The translations under genes and the position numbers were made by a program. DNA of 34,165 bases from an archaeon (lineage in GTDB: Archaea > Thermoproteota > Nitrososphaeria > Nitrososphaerales > Gagatemarchaeaceae), in the NCBI GenBank assembly GCA_021848045.1, contig JAJZNC010000037.1:1-34165 (forward strand), read 5' to 3'. Below the pieces are notes generated by a model. That model did no database searches, was not told the origin of the DNA, and worked only from the letters and a program-made list of their open reading frames with translations. Below are positions 24,561 through 32,452 of this stretch, in pieces. Position 1 is the first letter of the stretch. Every line of letters starts with the position of its first letter.

Positions 24561-26678
24561 TCAGGAGGGGGGCGGGAGCTGGACCTCGTCCACCGCGCGT
24601 AGCGGGTGGACCACCCTGACGCCGACCCCGTCGGCTATCTGCATCGAGCAGACGCTGCTCTCTGTCGCCACGAGCTTCCTCCCGCTCTCCCTGAAGAGCC
24701 TGAAGAGGTGGTCCCCGACCTCCATCGAGAGGTTGAACCCTAGGTCGCCGTGCTTCATCCCGAACGTCCCGGCCATCCCGCAGCAGGTCCCGTTCTCGAC
24801 CACCTGCACCTGGTACCCGGCCGCCTTCAGGAACGCCACGGCGGGCATCCCTCCCGAGACCGAGCGCTCGTGACACGGGATGTGGAACCCGATGGGCTCC
24901 CCCGTGGGGAACGAGGGCTTGAGGGAGAGGCGCCCGACGGCCCGTTCGACGAACCCGAAGAAGGGGAAGCTCGACCCCTTGGCCTTCTCGGCGAGGTCTC
25001 CGGGGGCCAGCCGGGGGTACACGTCCCTGAGCATGTAGACCGCGGTGGGCTCGGTGGAGACCACCGAGTATCCCTGGTCGAGGTACGGCCCCAGGCTCTC
25101 GAGGTTCTGCCTTGCCACCTTGGTGGCCTTGGCCACGTCGCCGTAGGAGATGTAGGGCATCCCGCTCCAGCGGAGGTCCGGCACCTCCACCCTGTAGCCG
25201 AGAGCGAGGAGGATCTTGACCGCCCTCACGCCCAGCTCGGGGTCGTTGTAGTCCGCGTAGATGTCGGGGAAGAAGACCACCTTCCCCGAGGCTCCCTTGC
25301 CGCTCCCCAGGGGCGCGAGGCGCTTCCTCAGCCTCCTCCTCGAGAAGCTGGGGAGGGTCCTCCGCTTGTCGACCCCGACCAGGGACTGCATGAGAGACCT
25401 CGAGACGCCGTTCCGGATGAGCCAGTTGGAGACGGGGGCGGTGGCGCTCGCGACCTTTGCGAGTGTCTCGGAGGACATGAAGAAGTCGTTGACGAGGAGC
25501 TGCCCGTTCTTCTGGTTGTCCTCCTCCTTCACCTTGGCGATCATCAGCGGGATGTTGATGTCGACCGGACAGATCTCCTTGCAGAGGCCGCAGGAGACGC
25601 ACAGCTGCGCGAAGGCCGCCTTGTCGAGCCCGTGGACCTCCGCGGTCCAGGGGATCCCAATCGGCCCCGGGTAGATGTACCCGAAGGTGTGACCTCCCGC
25701 CACCCCGTACGTGGGGCAGACGTTCATGCACGCGCCGCACCGGATGCAGTTGAGCGCGTCGGAGAAGAACGGGTCCTCCCTCATCTTGGACCTGCCGTTG
25801 TCGAGTATGACGACGTGATACTCCCTCCCCTCTGCGGAGCCTGCGAGGGGGCCGTGCTGTGTGATCAGCGAGACGTAGACGGTCATGTTCTGCCCTGTCG
25901 CGCTCGCGCTGTGCCCCTTCACCAGGTAGGTGGCGTCTTCCCACCGTGGGACTATCTTCTCCATCCCGATGACCACGATGTGCACCTTCGGGAGGGTGGT
26001 GACCAGCCTCCCGTTGCCCTCGTTGGTCTCGATGACGATCGAGCCCGTCTCGGCTATCCCTATGTTTGCCCCGGTGACCCCGATCTCCGCCGTCAGGAAG
26101 AGCCCCCGCAGGTACGACCGGACCGCCTTTAGGATCGCTTGGTCGTCCGGCGGCACCTCCTTGCCCACCCCCTTGGAGACGAGCTCGGCGATCTCCTTGA
26201 CAGACTTGTGGGCCGCCGGCATCACCAGGTGGACGGGGGTCTCGCAGGCGAGCTGCAGGACGAGCTCGCCGAGGTCGGTCTCGACAGAGCGGATGCCCGC
26301 CTTCTCCAGCTCCTGGGTGAACTCGATCTCGTCGGTGGTGAGCGACTTTGCCTTCACGATCAGCTTCGCCCCGACCCTCTTCGACACCTCCTCCACGTAC
26401 CCCAGGGCGTCGGCGCCGGTCTTGGCGAGGAAGACCTTCCCTCCGTTCCTTCGGACGCTCTCCGCGAACTCCTCGACCAGCCTCGGGTCTGCCGCCACCG
26501 AGGCTTTCAGCGCCCTGTTGGACTGCTTGATCGCGTGCATGTCCACCTGTCCCTTGGCCAGGAGGTTCGCCCTGTTGGCCCTTGCCTTGGTCATCGCCCC
26601 CCAGAACTTCTCCGAGGACTCCTTGTCCCTGAGCGAGGCCCTCAGCTTGTCCAGTAGCGCCTGTCTGCTCCCTGCCAA
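24561..26678 (-). CDS. LutB-type lactate-oxidation iron-sulfur protein fused to a CCG (LutA/GlpC-like) domain
   Basis: About 705 residues from a TTG at 26678, 4 nt after the LutC stop; the ATG at 26726 would overlap LutC and begins with low-complexity sequence. The order is an N-terminal LUD domain, two [4Fe-4S] motifs (CIRCGACMNVCP near 311, CVSCGLCKEICP near 360), then a two-part CCG region. The second CCG half is intact (IPCHERS, then NGTCCGMAGTFGMKH). The first half reads DIYADYNDPELG and LRWSGMPYISYG, with its cysteines lost. The protein likely passes electrons from L-lactate (or another 2-hydroxy acid) to a quinone pool. It is coupled to LutC. Confidence 0.84.
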   Translation of the reverse strand: MAGSRQALLDKLRASLRDKESSEKFWGAMTKARANRANLLAKGQVDMHAIKQSNRALKASVAADPRLVEEFAESVRRNGGKVFLAKTGADALGYVEEVSKRVGAKLIVKAKSLTTDEIEFTQELEKAGIRSVETDLGELVLQLACETPVHLVMPAAHKSVKEIAELVSKGVGKEVPPDDQAILKAVRSYLRGLFLTAEIGVTGANIGIAETGSIVIETNEGNGRLVTTLPKVHIVVIGMEKIVPRWEDATYLVKGHSASATGQNMTVYVSLITQHGPLAGSAEGREYHVVILDNGRSKMREDPFFSDALNCIRCGACMNVCPTYGVAGGHTFGYIYPGPIGIPWTAEVHGLDKAAFAQLCVSCGLCKEICPVDINIPLMIAKVKEEDNQKNGQLLVNDFFMSSETLAKVASATAPVSNWLIRNGVSRSLMQSLVGVDKRRTLPSFSRRRLRKRLAPLGSGKGASGKVVFFPDIYADYNDPELGVRAVKILLALGYRVEVPDLRWSGMPYISYGDVAKATKVARQNLESLGPYLDQGYSVVSTEPTAVYMLRDVYPRLAPGDLAEKAKGSSFPFFGFVERAVGRLSLKPSFPTGEPIGFHIPCHERSVSGGMPAVAFLKAAGYQVQVVENGTCCGMAGTFGMKHGDLGFNLSMEVGDHLFRLFRESGRKLVATESSVCSMQIADGVGVRVVHPLRAVDEVQLPPPS

Positions 26679-26682
26679 CCCG

Positions 26683-27288
26683 TCAGCTCCAGTCGAGGAT
26701 GACCGCGTGGACCGTGTGGGGCCCATGGACCCCGTAGAGGAGCCTCATCTCGATGTCCCCCGTCTTGCTCGGCCCCGAGATGAACGAGATTATCGGCTTC
26801 CGCTCAGGGGGCGCCTCCTTCACCAGCCTGTCCACGGTCGGCATCGCAGCGGCGAGGTCAGGCACCAGGCTGGCCGCCTCGAGGAGCGCTACGTGGACTA
26901 TCGGGAGGGAGGAGGCGAGCTTGAACGCGTCGTCGTAGACCACCTCCAGCAGCGCCCCCTCGAGCGCGACCCCGGCGACGGCCCAGGTCACCCCAGTGTC
27001 GGCCGCGTCGAGGACCTTCACCACCTCGGAGGCCGGCCTCCCCTGGAGGTCCTCCAGCGAGTCCGCCTTCACACCGCCGAGCGCGTCCTTCACCGCCCGT
27101 GCGTAGCGCGGCGGGATGCCCGCCACCACCACCGACCTGCTCTTCGACAGCAGCCCCTTGATGACCCGCGTCGTCTCGGCCTCGTCCTTCACGACGTGGC
27201 CCTCCACGTGGAGGTCCCGCAGGGAGGCCAGGAACCTCTCTACGACCCCCGCCCCCTGTTGGTCTCTGAGCTCCGTAGGTCTCTGCAT
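26683..27288 (-). CDS. LutC-type LUD domain protein
   Basis: A protein of 201 residues. ADTGVTWAVAGVALEGALLE is the LUD-domain glycine/Thr segment, and IISFISGPSKTGDIEMRLLYGVHGP near the C terminus (key residues GPSKTxDIE and GxHGP) is diagnostic for LutC/YkgG. These proteins are needed for lactate oxidation with LutA and LutB. It is the first gene of the pair, with a TATA box at 27311-27323 and an almost leaderless ATG. Confidence 0.84.
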   Translation of the reverse strand: MQRPTELRDQQGAGVVERFLASLRDLHVEGHVVKDEAETTRVIKGLLSKSRSVVVAGIPPRYARAVKDALGGVKADSLEDLQGRPASEVVKVLDAADTGVTWAVAGVALEGALLEVVYDDAFKLASSLPIVHVALLEAASLVPDLAAAMPTVDRLVKEAPPERKPIISFISGPSKTGDIEMRLLYGVHGPHTVHAVILDWS

Positions 27289-27310
27289 CTCTTCTTCGTG
27301 GAAAGCCGTC

Positions 27311-27323
27311 CATGTTTTAAGTC
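27311..27323 (-). promoter_or_regulatory. TATA box of the LutC-LutB pair
   Basis: GACTTAAAACATG on the minus strand is centred about 29 nt before the ATG at 27288. Confidence 0.5.
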
Positions 27324-27374
27324 ATCGTGGCGACCCATCGACAACCGTCGGAAGACTTCACCCCGGTTCGTCGC

Positions 27375-27387
27375 AATATTCATAAAC
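27375..27387 (+). promoter_or_regulatory. TATA box of the 27412 gene
   Basis: AATATTCATAAAC lies 25-37 nt before the GTG at 27412, giving a near-leaderless transcript. It stands back to back with the LutC promoter. Confidence 0.5.
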
Positions 27388-27411
27388 GGCGGGAAACGAC
27401 CGAATATTCTC

Positions 27412-27882
27412 GTGAGCAAGAAACTCAACAGTCAGGAATACGCGGTGGGAATGCAGGAGCTCATGAGGAACTCTGAGAAGCTCATGGGCGAGATCCCTGC
27501 GCTCCTCGTCGCCGCTGAGAAGACGTCTTACGAGGACAGGACGTTCTCGTACGCGAGGGGAGGTCCCGGTGGAGTGACGCCGTTCAGGGCTGCGTCGGAA
27601 AAGGCCTGGATAGTCCTATCCCAAGTGACGGACATCCTTGTCCAGAGCAAGCTAAACAAGGTCCCAAAGGGGAGCTACGAGAGAAGGCTCGCCCTCAGGG
27701 AGATCGAGTCCAAGTCGCCCGAGATCGCCCAGAAGCACTTTTACGACAGGTACGGGGCGCTCACGAGCTACCTTAGGAACAACCAGAACTACATGAGCAC
27801 CCTCGACCTCGAGATGCTCAGGTTCGAGGTGGCCAGGCTAGGCGTCTACGTCAACGACGTAAAGGCCGCGGCCTCGAAGTAG
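27412..27882 (+). CDS. Helical protein of unknown function, possibly HEPN/PaREP1-like
   Basis: 156 residues from GTG 27412; the open frame extends much further upstream, but the TATA position and change in composition support this start. It is helical and charged, with segments such as FRAASEKAWIVLSQVTDILV and STLDLEMLRFEVARLGVYV. The ASEKAW...VTDIL pattern recalls archaeal PaREP1/HEPN helices, but no Rx4-6H RNase motif is clear, so this is tentative. It diverges from lutC and converges on the transaldolase gene; a hairpin and T-rich tract follow its stop. Confidence 0.68.
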   Translation: MSKKLNSQEYAVGMQELMRNSEKLMGEIPALLVAAEKTSYEDRTFSYARGGPGGVTPFRAASEKAWIVLSQVTDILVQSKLNKVPKGSYERRLALREIESKSPEIAQKHFYDRYGALTSYLRNNQNYMSTLDLEMLRFEVARLGVYVNDVKAAASK

Positions 27883-27900
27883 ACAGAACCCCGGCCCCCG

Positions 27901-27959
27901 TTTCCATTTTCCCGGCTTTTCTTCGACCGCGCAGCGGGAGCAGGACAGAGCTCCCGCTG
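27901..27959. terminator. Terminator region between convergent genes, with a 10-bp hairpin
   Basis: T-rich stretches (27901-27924) follow the stop at 27882. A perfect stem CAGCGGGAGC (27932-27941) / GCTCCCGCTG (27950-27959) with an 8-nt loop lies before the convergent transaldolase stop. Being palindromic it could end transcripts from either side. Confidence 0.5.
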
Positions 27960-27992
27960 GGCTGCCTGTTCACAGTTCGCGTTCGTGGCTGC

Positions 27993-28670
27993 CTAGGCGG
28001 TGATCGACGGCCTTTCCTTCTTCGCCTTGTTCCAGTCGTCGAGGAAGCGCTTCAGCCCGATGTCGGTGAGAGGGTGCATGAGGAGCTTGTCCATCACCTC
28101 CGCGGGCATGGTTCCGATGTCGGCCCCCAGCTTCGCGGCCTGGAGGACGTGGATCGGGTGCCTTATGCTGGCGACCAGGACCTCCGCCTTGAACCTCTCG
28201 CCATACGCCCTCTTGATCGCGACGAGGTCTGCGATCATCCCCATCCCGTCCTGGCCTATGTCGTCCAGGCGCCCGATGAACGGGCTCAGGTACGACGCCC
28301 CAGCCTTGGCTGCGACGAGCGCCTGGTTGGCTGAGAAGATGAGCGTCATGTTGATCGGGATCCCCATCTTGCTCAGGGTCTTGGTGGCCTTCAGCCCCTC
28401 GGGGATCATCGGGATCTTGACCACCACGTTCTCCGCCCACGCCTTGTTGCGCTTGCCCTCGGAGACCATCCCCTCGTAGTCGGTGGCGGTGACCTCCGCG
28501 CTGACCGGGTTCGGGTAGACCTCCTTGCAGATGGCCTTTATCGTCTCCTCAAAGTCCGCGCCCTCCTTCACGATGAGGGAAGGGTTTGTGGTCACGCCGT
28601 CGACCAGCCCCATCGCGTTGTACTTCTTGATGGAGGCGAGGTTCGCAGTGTCCAGGTAGAACTTCATCAT
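27993..28670 (-). CDS. tal: Transaldolase (small TalC/MipB type)
   Basis: A TIM-barrel protein of 225 residues. It transfers a dihydroxyacetone unit between fructose-6-phosphate and erythrose-4-phosphate. [14 protein letters not shown] and [11 protein letters not shown] open the fold; the Schiff-base Lys is K85 in NVVVKIPM. The residue corresponding to Gln59 of fructose-6-phosphate aldolase is Glu here (VSAEVTATD), which favours transaldolase over aldolase activity. It is the last gene of the five-gene pentose-phosphate operon, 34 bp after the transketolase C half. Confidence 0.9.
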   Translation of the reverse strand: MMKFYLDTANLASIKKYNAMGLVDGVTTNPSLIVKEGADFEETIKAICKEVYPNPVSAEVTATDYEGMVSEGKRNKAWAENVVVKIPMIPEGLKATKTLSKMGIPINMTLIFSANQALVAAKAGASYLSPFIGRLDDIGQDGMGMIADLVAIKRAYGERFKAEVLVASIRHPIHVLQAAKLGADIGTMPAEVMDKLLMHPLTDIGLKRFLDDWNKAKKERPSITA

Positions 28671-28704
28671 TTCGACCGACGTCCAGTCTCTTTTTCTATT
28701 AAGT

Positions 28705-29670
28705 CTACCGGCGCTTCATCGCGATCGCCTGCTGAGCGGCCTCTTCGATGTGCGCGGCCGTGAGGCCGTACTTGTTCAGGAGCTCCTGGGCCTCTCCGCT
28801 CTCGCCGAAGGTGTCGTTGACCCCGACCCGCTTGAGGGGTATCGGGTACTGGTCGGTCAGGACCTCGGCGACGGCCGAGCCCATCCCGCCTATCACGTTG
28901 TGCTCCTCTGCGCTGACGGAGGCGCCGCAGAGCTTCGCGTACTTCACCACGGTCTCCTGGTCGATCGGCTTTACGGTGTGGACGTCTATGACGCTGGCCT
29001 TTACGCCCTTCTTCCCGAGGGACTCGGCGGCCCTCATGGCCTCAGGGACCATGATCCCGCACGCGAAGAGCGCCACGTCGCTGCCGCCGTCCATGACGAC
29101 GTTGGCCTTGCCAAGCTTGTACTCGAACCCGTTCTCGTAGACTATTGGGGTGTTCGAGCCCTTGATCACCCCCCTCGTTATCCTCACGTAGAAGGGCCCC
29201 GGTATCTCGGCTATGCCCTTGATGATGCCCTTGACGGCGACGGCGTCCGCCGGCACGACGACCCTCATGTGTGGTACGGCCCTCATCAGGGCAAGGTCCT
29301 CCACCTGCTCGTGCGAGCCTCCGTCAGGGCCAACTGTGATCCCCGCGTGAGAGCAGACCAGCTTGACGTCAAGGTCTGCGTAGCAGAGCATGTTACGGAT
29401 CTGGTCGACGCACTTGCCAGGCACGAATATCGCGTATGTCCCCGCGAAGGCCACCTTCCCCCCGAACGCCAGCCCTGCCGCGACCCCGACCAGGTTCTGC
29501 TCGGCGATCCCGAGGTTGAAGAACCGCTCGGGGTACTTTTGTCCGAACATCCCGGACTTCATCGAGTCGGTGGTGTCAGCCCCCAGGACCACCACCTTCT
29601 GGTTGTTCGCCCCGAGCTCGACCAGAGCCTCGCCGTAGGCGTTCCGCATCGCACCCATCTTCTCTAGCAT
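28705..29670 (-). CDS. Transketolase, C-terminal subunit
   Basis: 321 residues covering the pyrimidine-binding and C-terminal domains of transketolase. The catalytic Glu is in [11 protein letters not shown] (about 53-63); [20 protein letters not shown] follows, with conserved His. Many archaea split transketolase into two genes. This half must pair with the product of 30396-31220. It starts with ATG 1 nt after the epimerase TGA. Confusion with DXS or a pyruvate dehydrogenase beta subunit is possible in principle, but the operon supports transketolase. Confidence 0.92.
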   Translation of the reverse strand: MLEKMGAMRNAYGEALVELGANNQKVVVLGADTTDSMKSGMFGQKYPERFFNLGIAEQNLVGVAAGLAFGGKVAFAGTYAIFVPGKCVDQIRNMLCYADLDVKLVCSHAGITVGPDGGSHEQVEDLALMRAVPHMRVVVPADAVAVKGIIKGIAEIPGPFYVRITRGVIKGSNTPIVYENGFEYKLGKANVVMDGGSDVALFACGIMVPEAMRAAESLGKKGVKASVIDVHTVKPIDQETVVKYAKLCGASVSAEEHNVIGGMGSAVAEVLTDQYPIPLKRVGVNDTFGESGEAQELLNKYGLTAAHIEEAAQQAIAMKRR

Positions 29671-29671
29671 C

Positions 29672-30394
29672 TCAAATCGCCCTCGCTCCGGCTTCCTGCC
29701 TAGCCTTTTCGCGGAGGAGCCCGACAGCCCCTATCGGGTCCGGCTTGTAGTACACGCCCGCCCCTGCGACGAGCACGTTCCCGCCGCGCTTCACCACGTT
29801 GCCGAGCGTCTCCAGCTCCACGCCACCGTCTATCTCGATATCTATCGGGAGGCCCCTGTCGTTCAGCATCTGGGTGATCCTCTCGAGCTTGGGCATCACC
29901 GCCATTATCATGCTCTGGCCGCTGAACCCGGGGTTGACGGTCATCACGCAGAGTGTGTCGAGCTTGTCGAGACGCTTCTCGACCCATCCGGGCATCTCGG
30001 TGGAGGGCTTTAGCGCCAGCCCCATGACCTTGCCCTGGGCGTGGACCTTCGAATAGATAGCGTCGAACCTCTCCCCCGTGAGCGCCTCCGCGTGGAAGCA
30101 GAAGAGGTCGGAGCCGGCGTCGAGGAACTTGTCCACGAACTTCTCGGGCTCGTCTATCATGAGGTGGGTGTCGAACTTCATGTCCGTCCGCTTCCTGAGG
30201 GCCTTTACCGTGCCCGGCCCGAAGGTGATGTTCGGCGCGAAGTGCCCGTCGATCACGTCTAGGTGGACCTGGTCGGCACCCCCCTTTACGGCGACCTCGA
30301 GCGCGGAGGCGAAGTTCGCCTGGTCCCCACCGAGGATGGAAGGGGCGATCTTGATCTTCCTCTTGACCTCAGCGAGGGGCGCAGACTTTTCCAA
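29672..30394 (-). CDS. rpe: Ribulose-phosphate 3-epimerase
   Basis: A TIM-barrel enzyme of 240 residues that interconverts ribulose-5-phosphate and xylulose-5-phosphate. Metal-binding and catalytic motifs are seen: APSILGGD, HLDVIDGHFAPNITFGP, DTHLMI, VNPGFSGQ and IEIDGGV. The start is TTG, one base after the stop of the transketolase N half. Its place between the two transketolase genes fits a rearrangement pathway that feeds ribulose-5-phosphate. Confidence 0.93.
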   Translation of the reverse strand: MEKSAPLAEVKRKIKIAPSILGGDQANFASALEVAVKGGADQVHLDVIDGHFAPNITFGPGTVKALRKRTDMKFDTHLMIDEPEKFVDKFLDAGSDLFCFHAEALTGERFDAIYSKVHAQGKVMGLALKPSTEMPGWVEKRLDKLDTLCVMTVNPGFSGQSMIMAVMPKLERITQMLNDRGLPIDIEIDGGVELETLGNVVKRGGNVLVAGAGVYYKPDPIGAVGLLREKARQEAGARAI

Positions 30395-30395
30395 C

Positions 30396-31220
30396 CTACT
30401 TTAGCTCCTTGTAGATGTCTTCCATCTTCTCCTTGGTCGGCGGGGTCCCGTGATAGGTCGGAGACCACTCCATGAACGAGATCCCCTTGCCCTTCACCGT
30501 GTGGGCGATGATCATCGTGGGCCTGTTCTTGACCATCTCGGCTGTGTCGAACGCCTCGATGAGCTGGAGGTAGTCATAGCCGTCCACCTCGATCACATTC
30601 CAGTTGAAGGCGCGCCATTTTGCGGCCAGCGGTTCGAGCGGCATTATCTGCTCCGTCAGCCCATCCTGCTGGATTCCGTTCCTGTCGATCATGCCAACGA
30701 GGTTGTCGAGCTTGAACTTGGACGCCGACATCGCCGCCTCCCAGACCTCCCCTTCGCCCTGCTCGCCGTCGCCCATCAGCACGTAGGTCCTCGTCGGCCT
30801 GCCATCGAGCCTGGCGGCGAGCGCCTGGCCGACGCCGACGGAGAGCCCGATCCCCTCAGAGCCAGCGGGCATCTCGACGCCCGGTATGTCCATGTCGGGA
30901 TGCCCCTGGAGGAGCGCGCCGAGCTTCCGTAGGGACTTTAGTTCGGAGAGCGGGAAATAGCCCGCCTGGGCGAGTATCGAGTAGAGCAGTGGCGCCCCGT
31001 GGCCCTTGCTTAGGATGAACCGGTCCCGATCAGCCCACTTTGGGTTCTTGGGGTCGTGCCTGAGCTTGTAGAAGTAGAGCGTCACCAGCAGCTCGACCGC
31101 CGAGAGCGAGCCCCCGGGGTGCCCCGAACCGGCCTCCGCGAGCGTCTCCAGGATTATCTTCCTGGTGTTCCTCGCCAGCTCCTGAAGCCTGGCGATCTCC
31201 TGCGATGTTGTCATGCCCAT
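30396..31220 (-). CDS. Transketolase, N-terminal subunit
   Basis: 274 residues forming the thiamine-diphosphate-binding half. GSGHPGGSLSAVE and SKGHGAPLLYS carry the substrate/TPP histidines. The TPP-Mg motif is GDGEQGEGEVWEA (about 150-162), ending at MIDRN. The C-terminal HTVKGKGI is typical of transketolase. It lies 3 bp after the kinase stop, which suggests co-translation. Confidence 0.93.
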   Translation of the reverse strand: MGMTTSQEIARLQELARNTRKIILETLAEAGSGHPGGSLSAVELLVTLYFYKLRHDPKNPKWADRDRFILSKGHGAPLLYSILAQAGYFPLSELKSLRKLGALLQGHPDMDIPGVEMPAGSEGIGLSVGVGQALAARLDGRPTRTYVLMGDGEQGEGEVWEAAMSASKFKLDNLVGMIDRNGIQQDGLTEQIMPLEPLAAKWRAFNWNVIEVDGYDYLQLIEAFDTAEMVKNRPTMIIAHTVKGKGISFMEWSPTYHGTPPTKEKMEDIYKELK

Positions 31221-31223
31221 ACT

Positions 31224-32270
31224 CTAACGCCTCACCGGCATCTGGGTGACCCGGTTCAGGAAGTCCCCCATCAGCTCTACGCGCTTCTCGAGGTCCTGGA
31301 TCGTCAGCGTCGACGTCCTGGGCTTTTCGCTCCGGACGGTCCCTGCGATGTTGCTGAGGCACGCAGCCTCCGAGATCGAGCCGCCCGCCGCCACGGCGAG
31401 GGAGAAGACCCCGGTCATCGCGTCCCGCACGCCCACCCTGTTGAAGAAGCTCTTCCTTCCGAAGGGCAACGGTAGCGTCGTGATCTGCTCGCGGTCGAAC
31501 ACCGTCATCCCTTCCTCTCCTCGGGTTATCACAATGCCCTTGCAGTCGAGCCGGCCCATGAGGTTCACGCCCATGTTCCTCAGGCTTGTCTCGTTGACCA
31601 TGGCCATCTGGGTGGCGTGCGTCGCCTCTCCCAGGTTCGACTTTACGTAGGTCACGCCGGAGTAGTCCATGTAGTGCCTGTCTTTGGGCTGGGCGACCAC
31701 GATCTTCCCGGCCTTTCTGGCAGACGCGACAATGGAGCTTATCAAAGAGGAGGTGATCGCGCCCCTGTCGTAGTCAGAGAAGACCACCGTGTCCACACCA
31801 GGGATCTTGCTCTCCGCGGAGGCCGCGAGGGTCTTGGTCACAGCGAGCTGGACCTCCTTCCTGACCTCCTGGTCGATGCGAAGGTAGTGGAGCCTGTTCA
31901 CCATGATCCACGTCCTCAACGAGGTCGGGCGGGACTTGTCCTGGACTATGCCCTCTGTCGTCACCCCGTTCCTCCCCAGGTCTTCCTTCAGCCAGACCCC
32001 ATAGTTGTCGTCCCCCACAGTGCCGATGACGGAGACCATCCCGCCTAGCGAGGCCACCTCGTTCGCCAGGTTGGCCGCCCCGCCCGGGAGAAGGGTCTCT
32101 CCGACGTAGTCGCCCGCAGGGACAGGGGCTTCGCGCGCGAGCTTCCTGGCCGAGACCTCGACGAACCTGCTTACCAGAAAGTCGCCGACGACCAGCATGC
32201 GCTTGCCCTGGAACTTTTTGAGGAGCGCTGCCAAGCCTTCGACGGATAGATTCGGCAACCCCTGAACCAC
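31224..32270 (-). CDS. PfkB-family sugar kinase, HldE/RfaE-like
   Basis: 348 residues from GTG 32270. The N-terminal half closely follows heptose-7-phosphate kinases: LAREAPVPAGDYVGETLLPG, GGAANLANEVASLGG (about 63-77), IGTVGDDNYG, and RPTSLRTWI with LHYLRIDQE. The nucleotidyltransferase domain of HldE is absent. At the PfkB signature, where families have GAGD, this protein reads GVRD (280-283): the catalytic Asp283 stays, but the anion-hole Gly is Arg. Candidate substrates are ribulose-5-phosphate, ribose-1-phosphate or sedoheptulose/heptose-7-phosphate; the sequence does not decide. It heads the operon with transketolase, epimerase and transaldolase. Confidence 0.82.
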   Translation of the reverse strand: MVQGLPNLSVEGLAALLKKFQGKRMLVVGDFLVSRFVEVSARKLAREAPVPAGDYVGETLLPGGAANLANEVASLGGMVSVIGTVGDDNYGVWLKEDLGRNGVTTEGIVQDKSRPTSLRTWIMVNRLHYLRIDQEVRKEVQLAVTKTLAASAESKIPGVDTVVFSDYDRGAITSSLISSIVASARKAGKIVVAQPKDRHYMDYSGVTYVKSNLGEATHATQMAMVNETSLRNMGVNLMGRLDCKGIVITRGEEGMTVFDREQITTLPLPFGRKSFFNRVGVRDAMTGVFSLAVAAGGSISEAACLSNIAGTVRSEKPRTSTLTIQDLEKRVELMGDFLNRVTQMPVRR

Positions 32271-32290
32271 GGGGCGCCAGCCTGCCGGCC

Positions 32291-32305
32291 CGTTTTAAGC
32301 TTAAC
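32291..32305 (-). promoter_or_regulatory. TATA box of the pentose-phosphate operon
   Basis: GTTAAGCTTAAAACG on the minus strand lies 21-35 nt before the GTG at 32270. It is back to back with the RuBisCO promoter in a 182-bp region. Confidence 0.5.
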
Positions 32306-32415
32306 GAAGCGAGACGCCGTCCAAGAACAAAATCAGCGGCCCTTTCGGCCCGGGGGCCCGCGCTTCGACTCCTGTCGTGGCCGAGGTATCTCGAATCGCC
32401 AGCCGCCGACTAAGA

Positions 32416-32425
32416 CATAAATATC
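32416..32425 (+). promoter_or_regulatory. TATA box of the RuBisCO gene
   Basis: CATAAATATC lies 28-37 nt before the ATG at 32453, giving a leader of about 10 nt. The remaining part of the gap (32306-32415) is GC-rich with a small GGCC/CTTTC/GGCC hairpin and no gene. Confidence 0.6.
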
Positions 32426-32452
32426 CTGTGAAGGCCCGGAATTCAGGTCTAC

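Noticed and set aside
25930-27411. N-terminal extension of the 27412 gene by nearly 500 codons
   Set aside because: The extension is antisense to lutB and lutC, and a TATA box lies directly before the GTG at 27412.
32334-32386. tRNA-like stretch (CTTTCGG and TTCGACTCC) upstream of RuBisCO
   Set aside because: Resembles an anticodon loop and T loop, but neither the T stem nor an acceptor stem can be paired.
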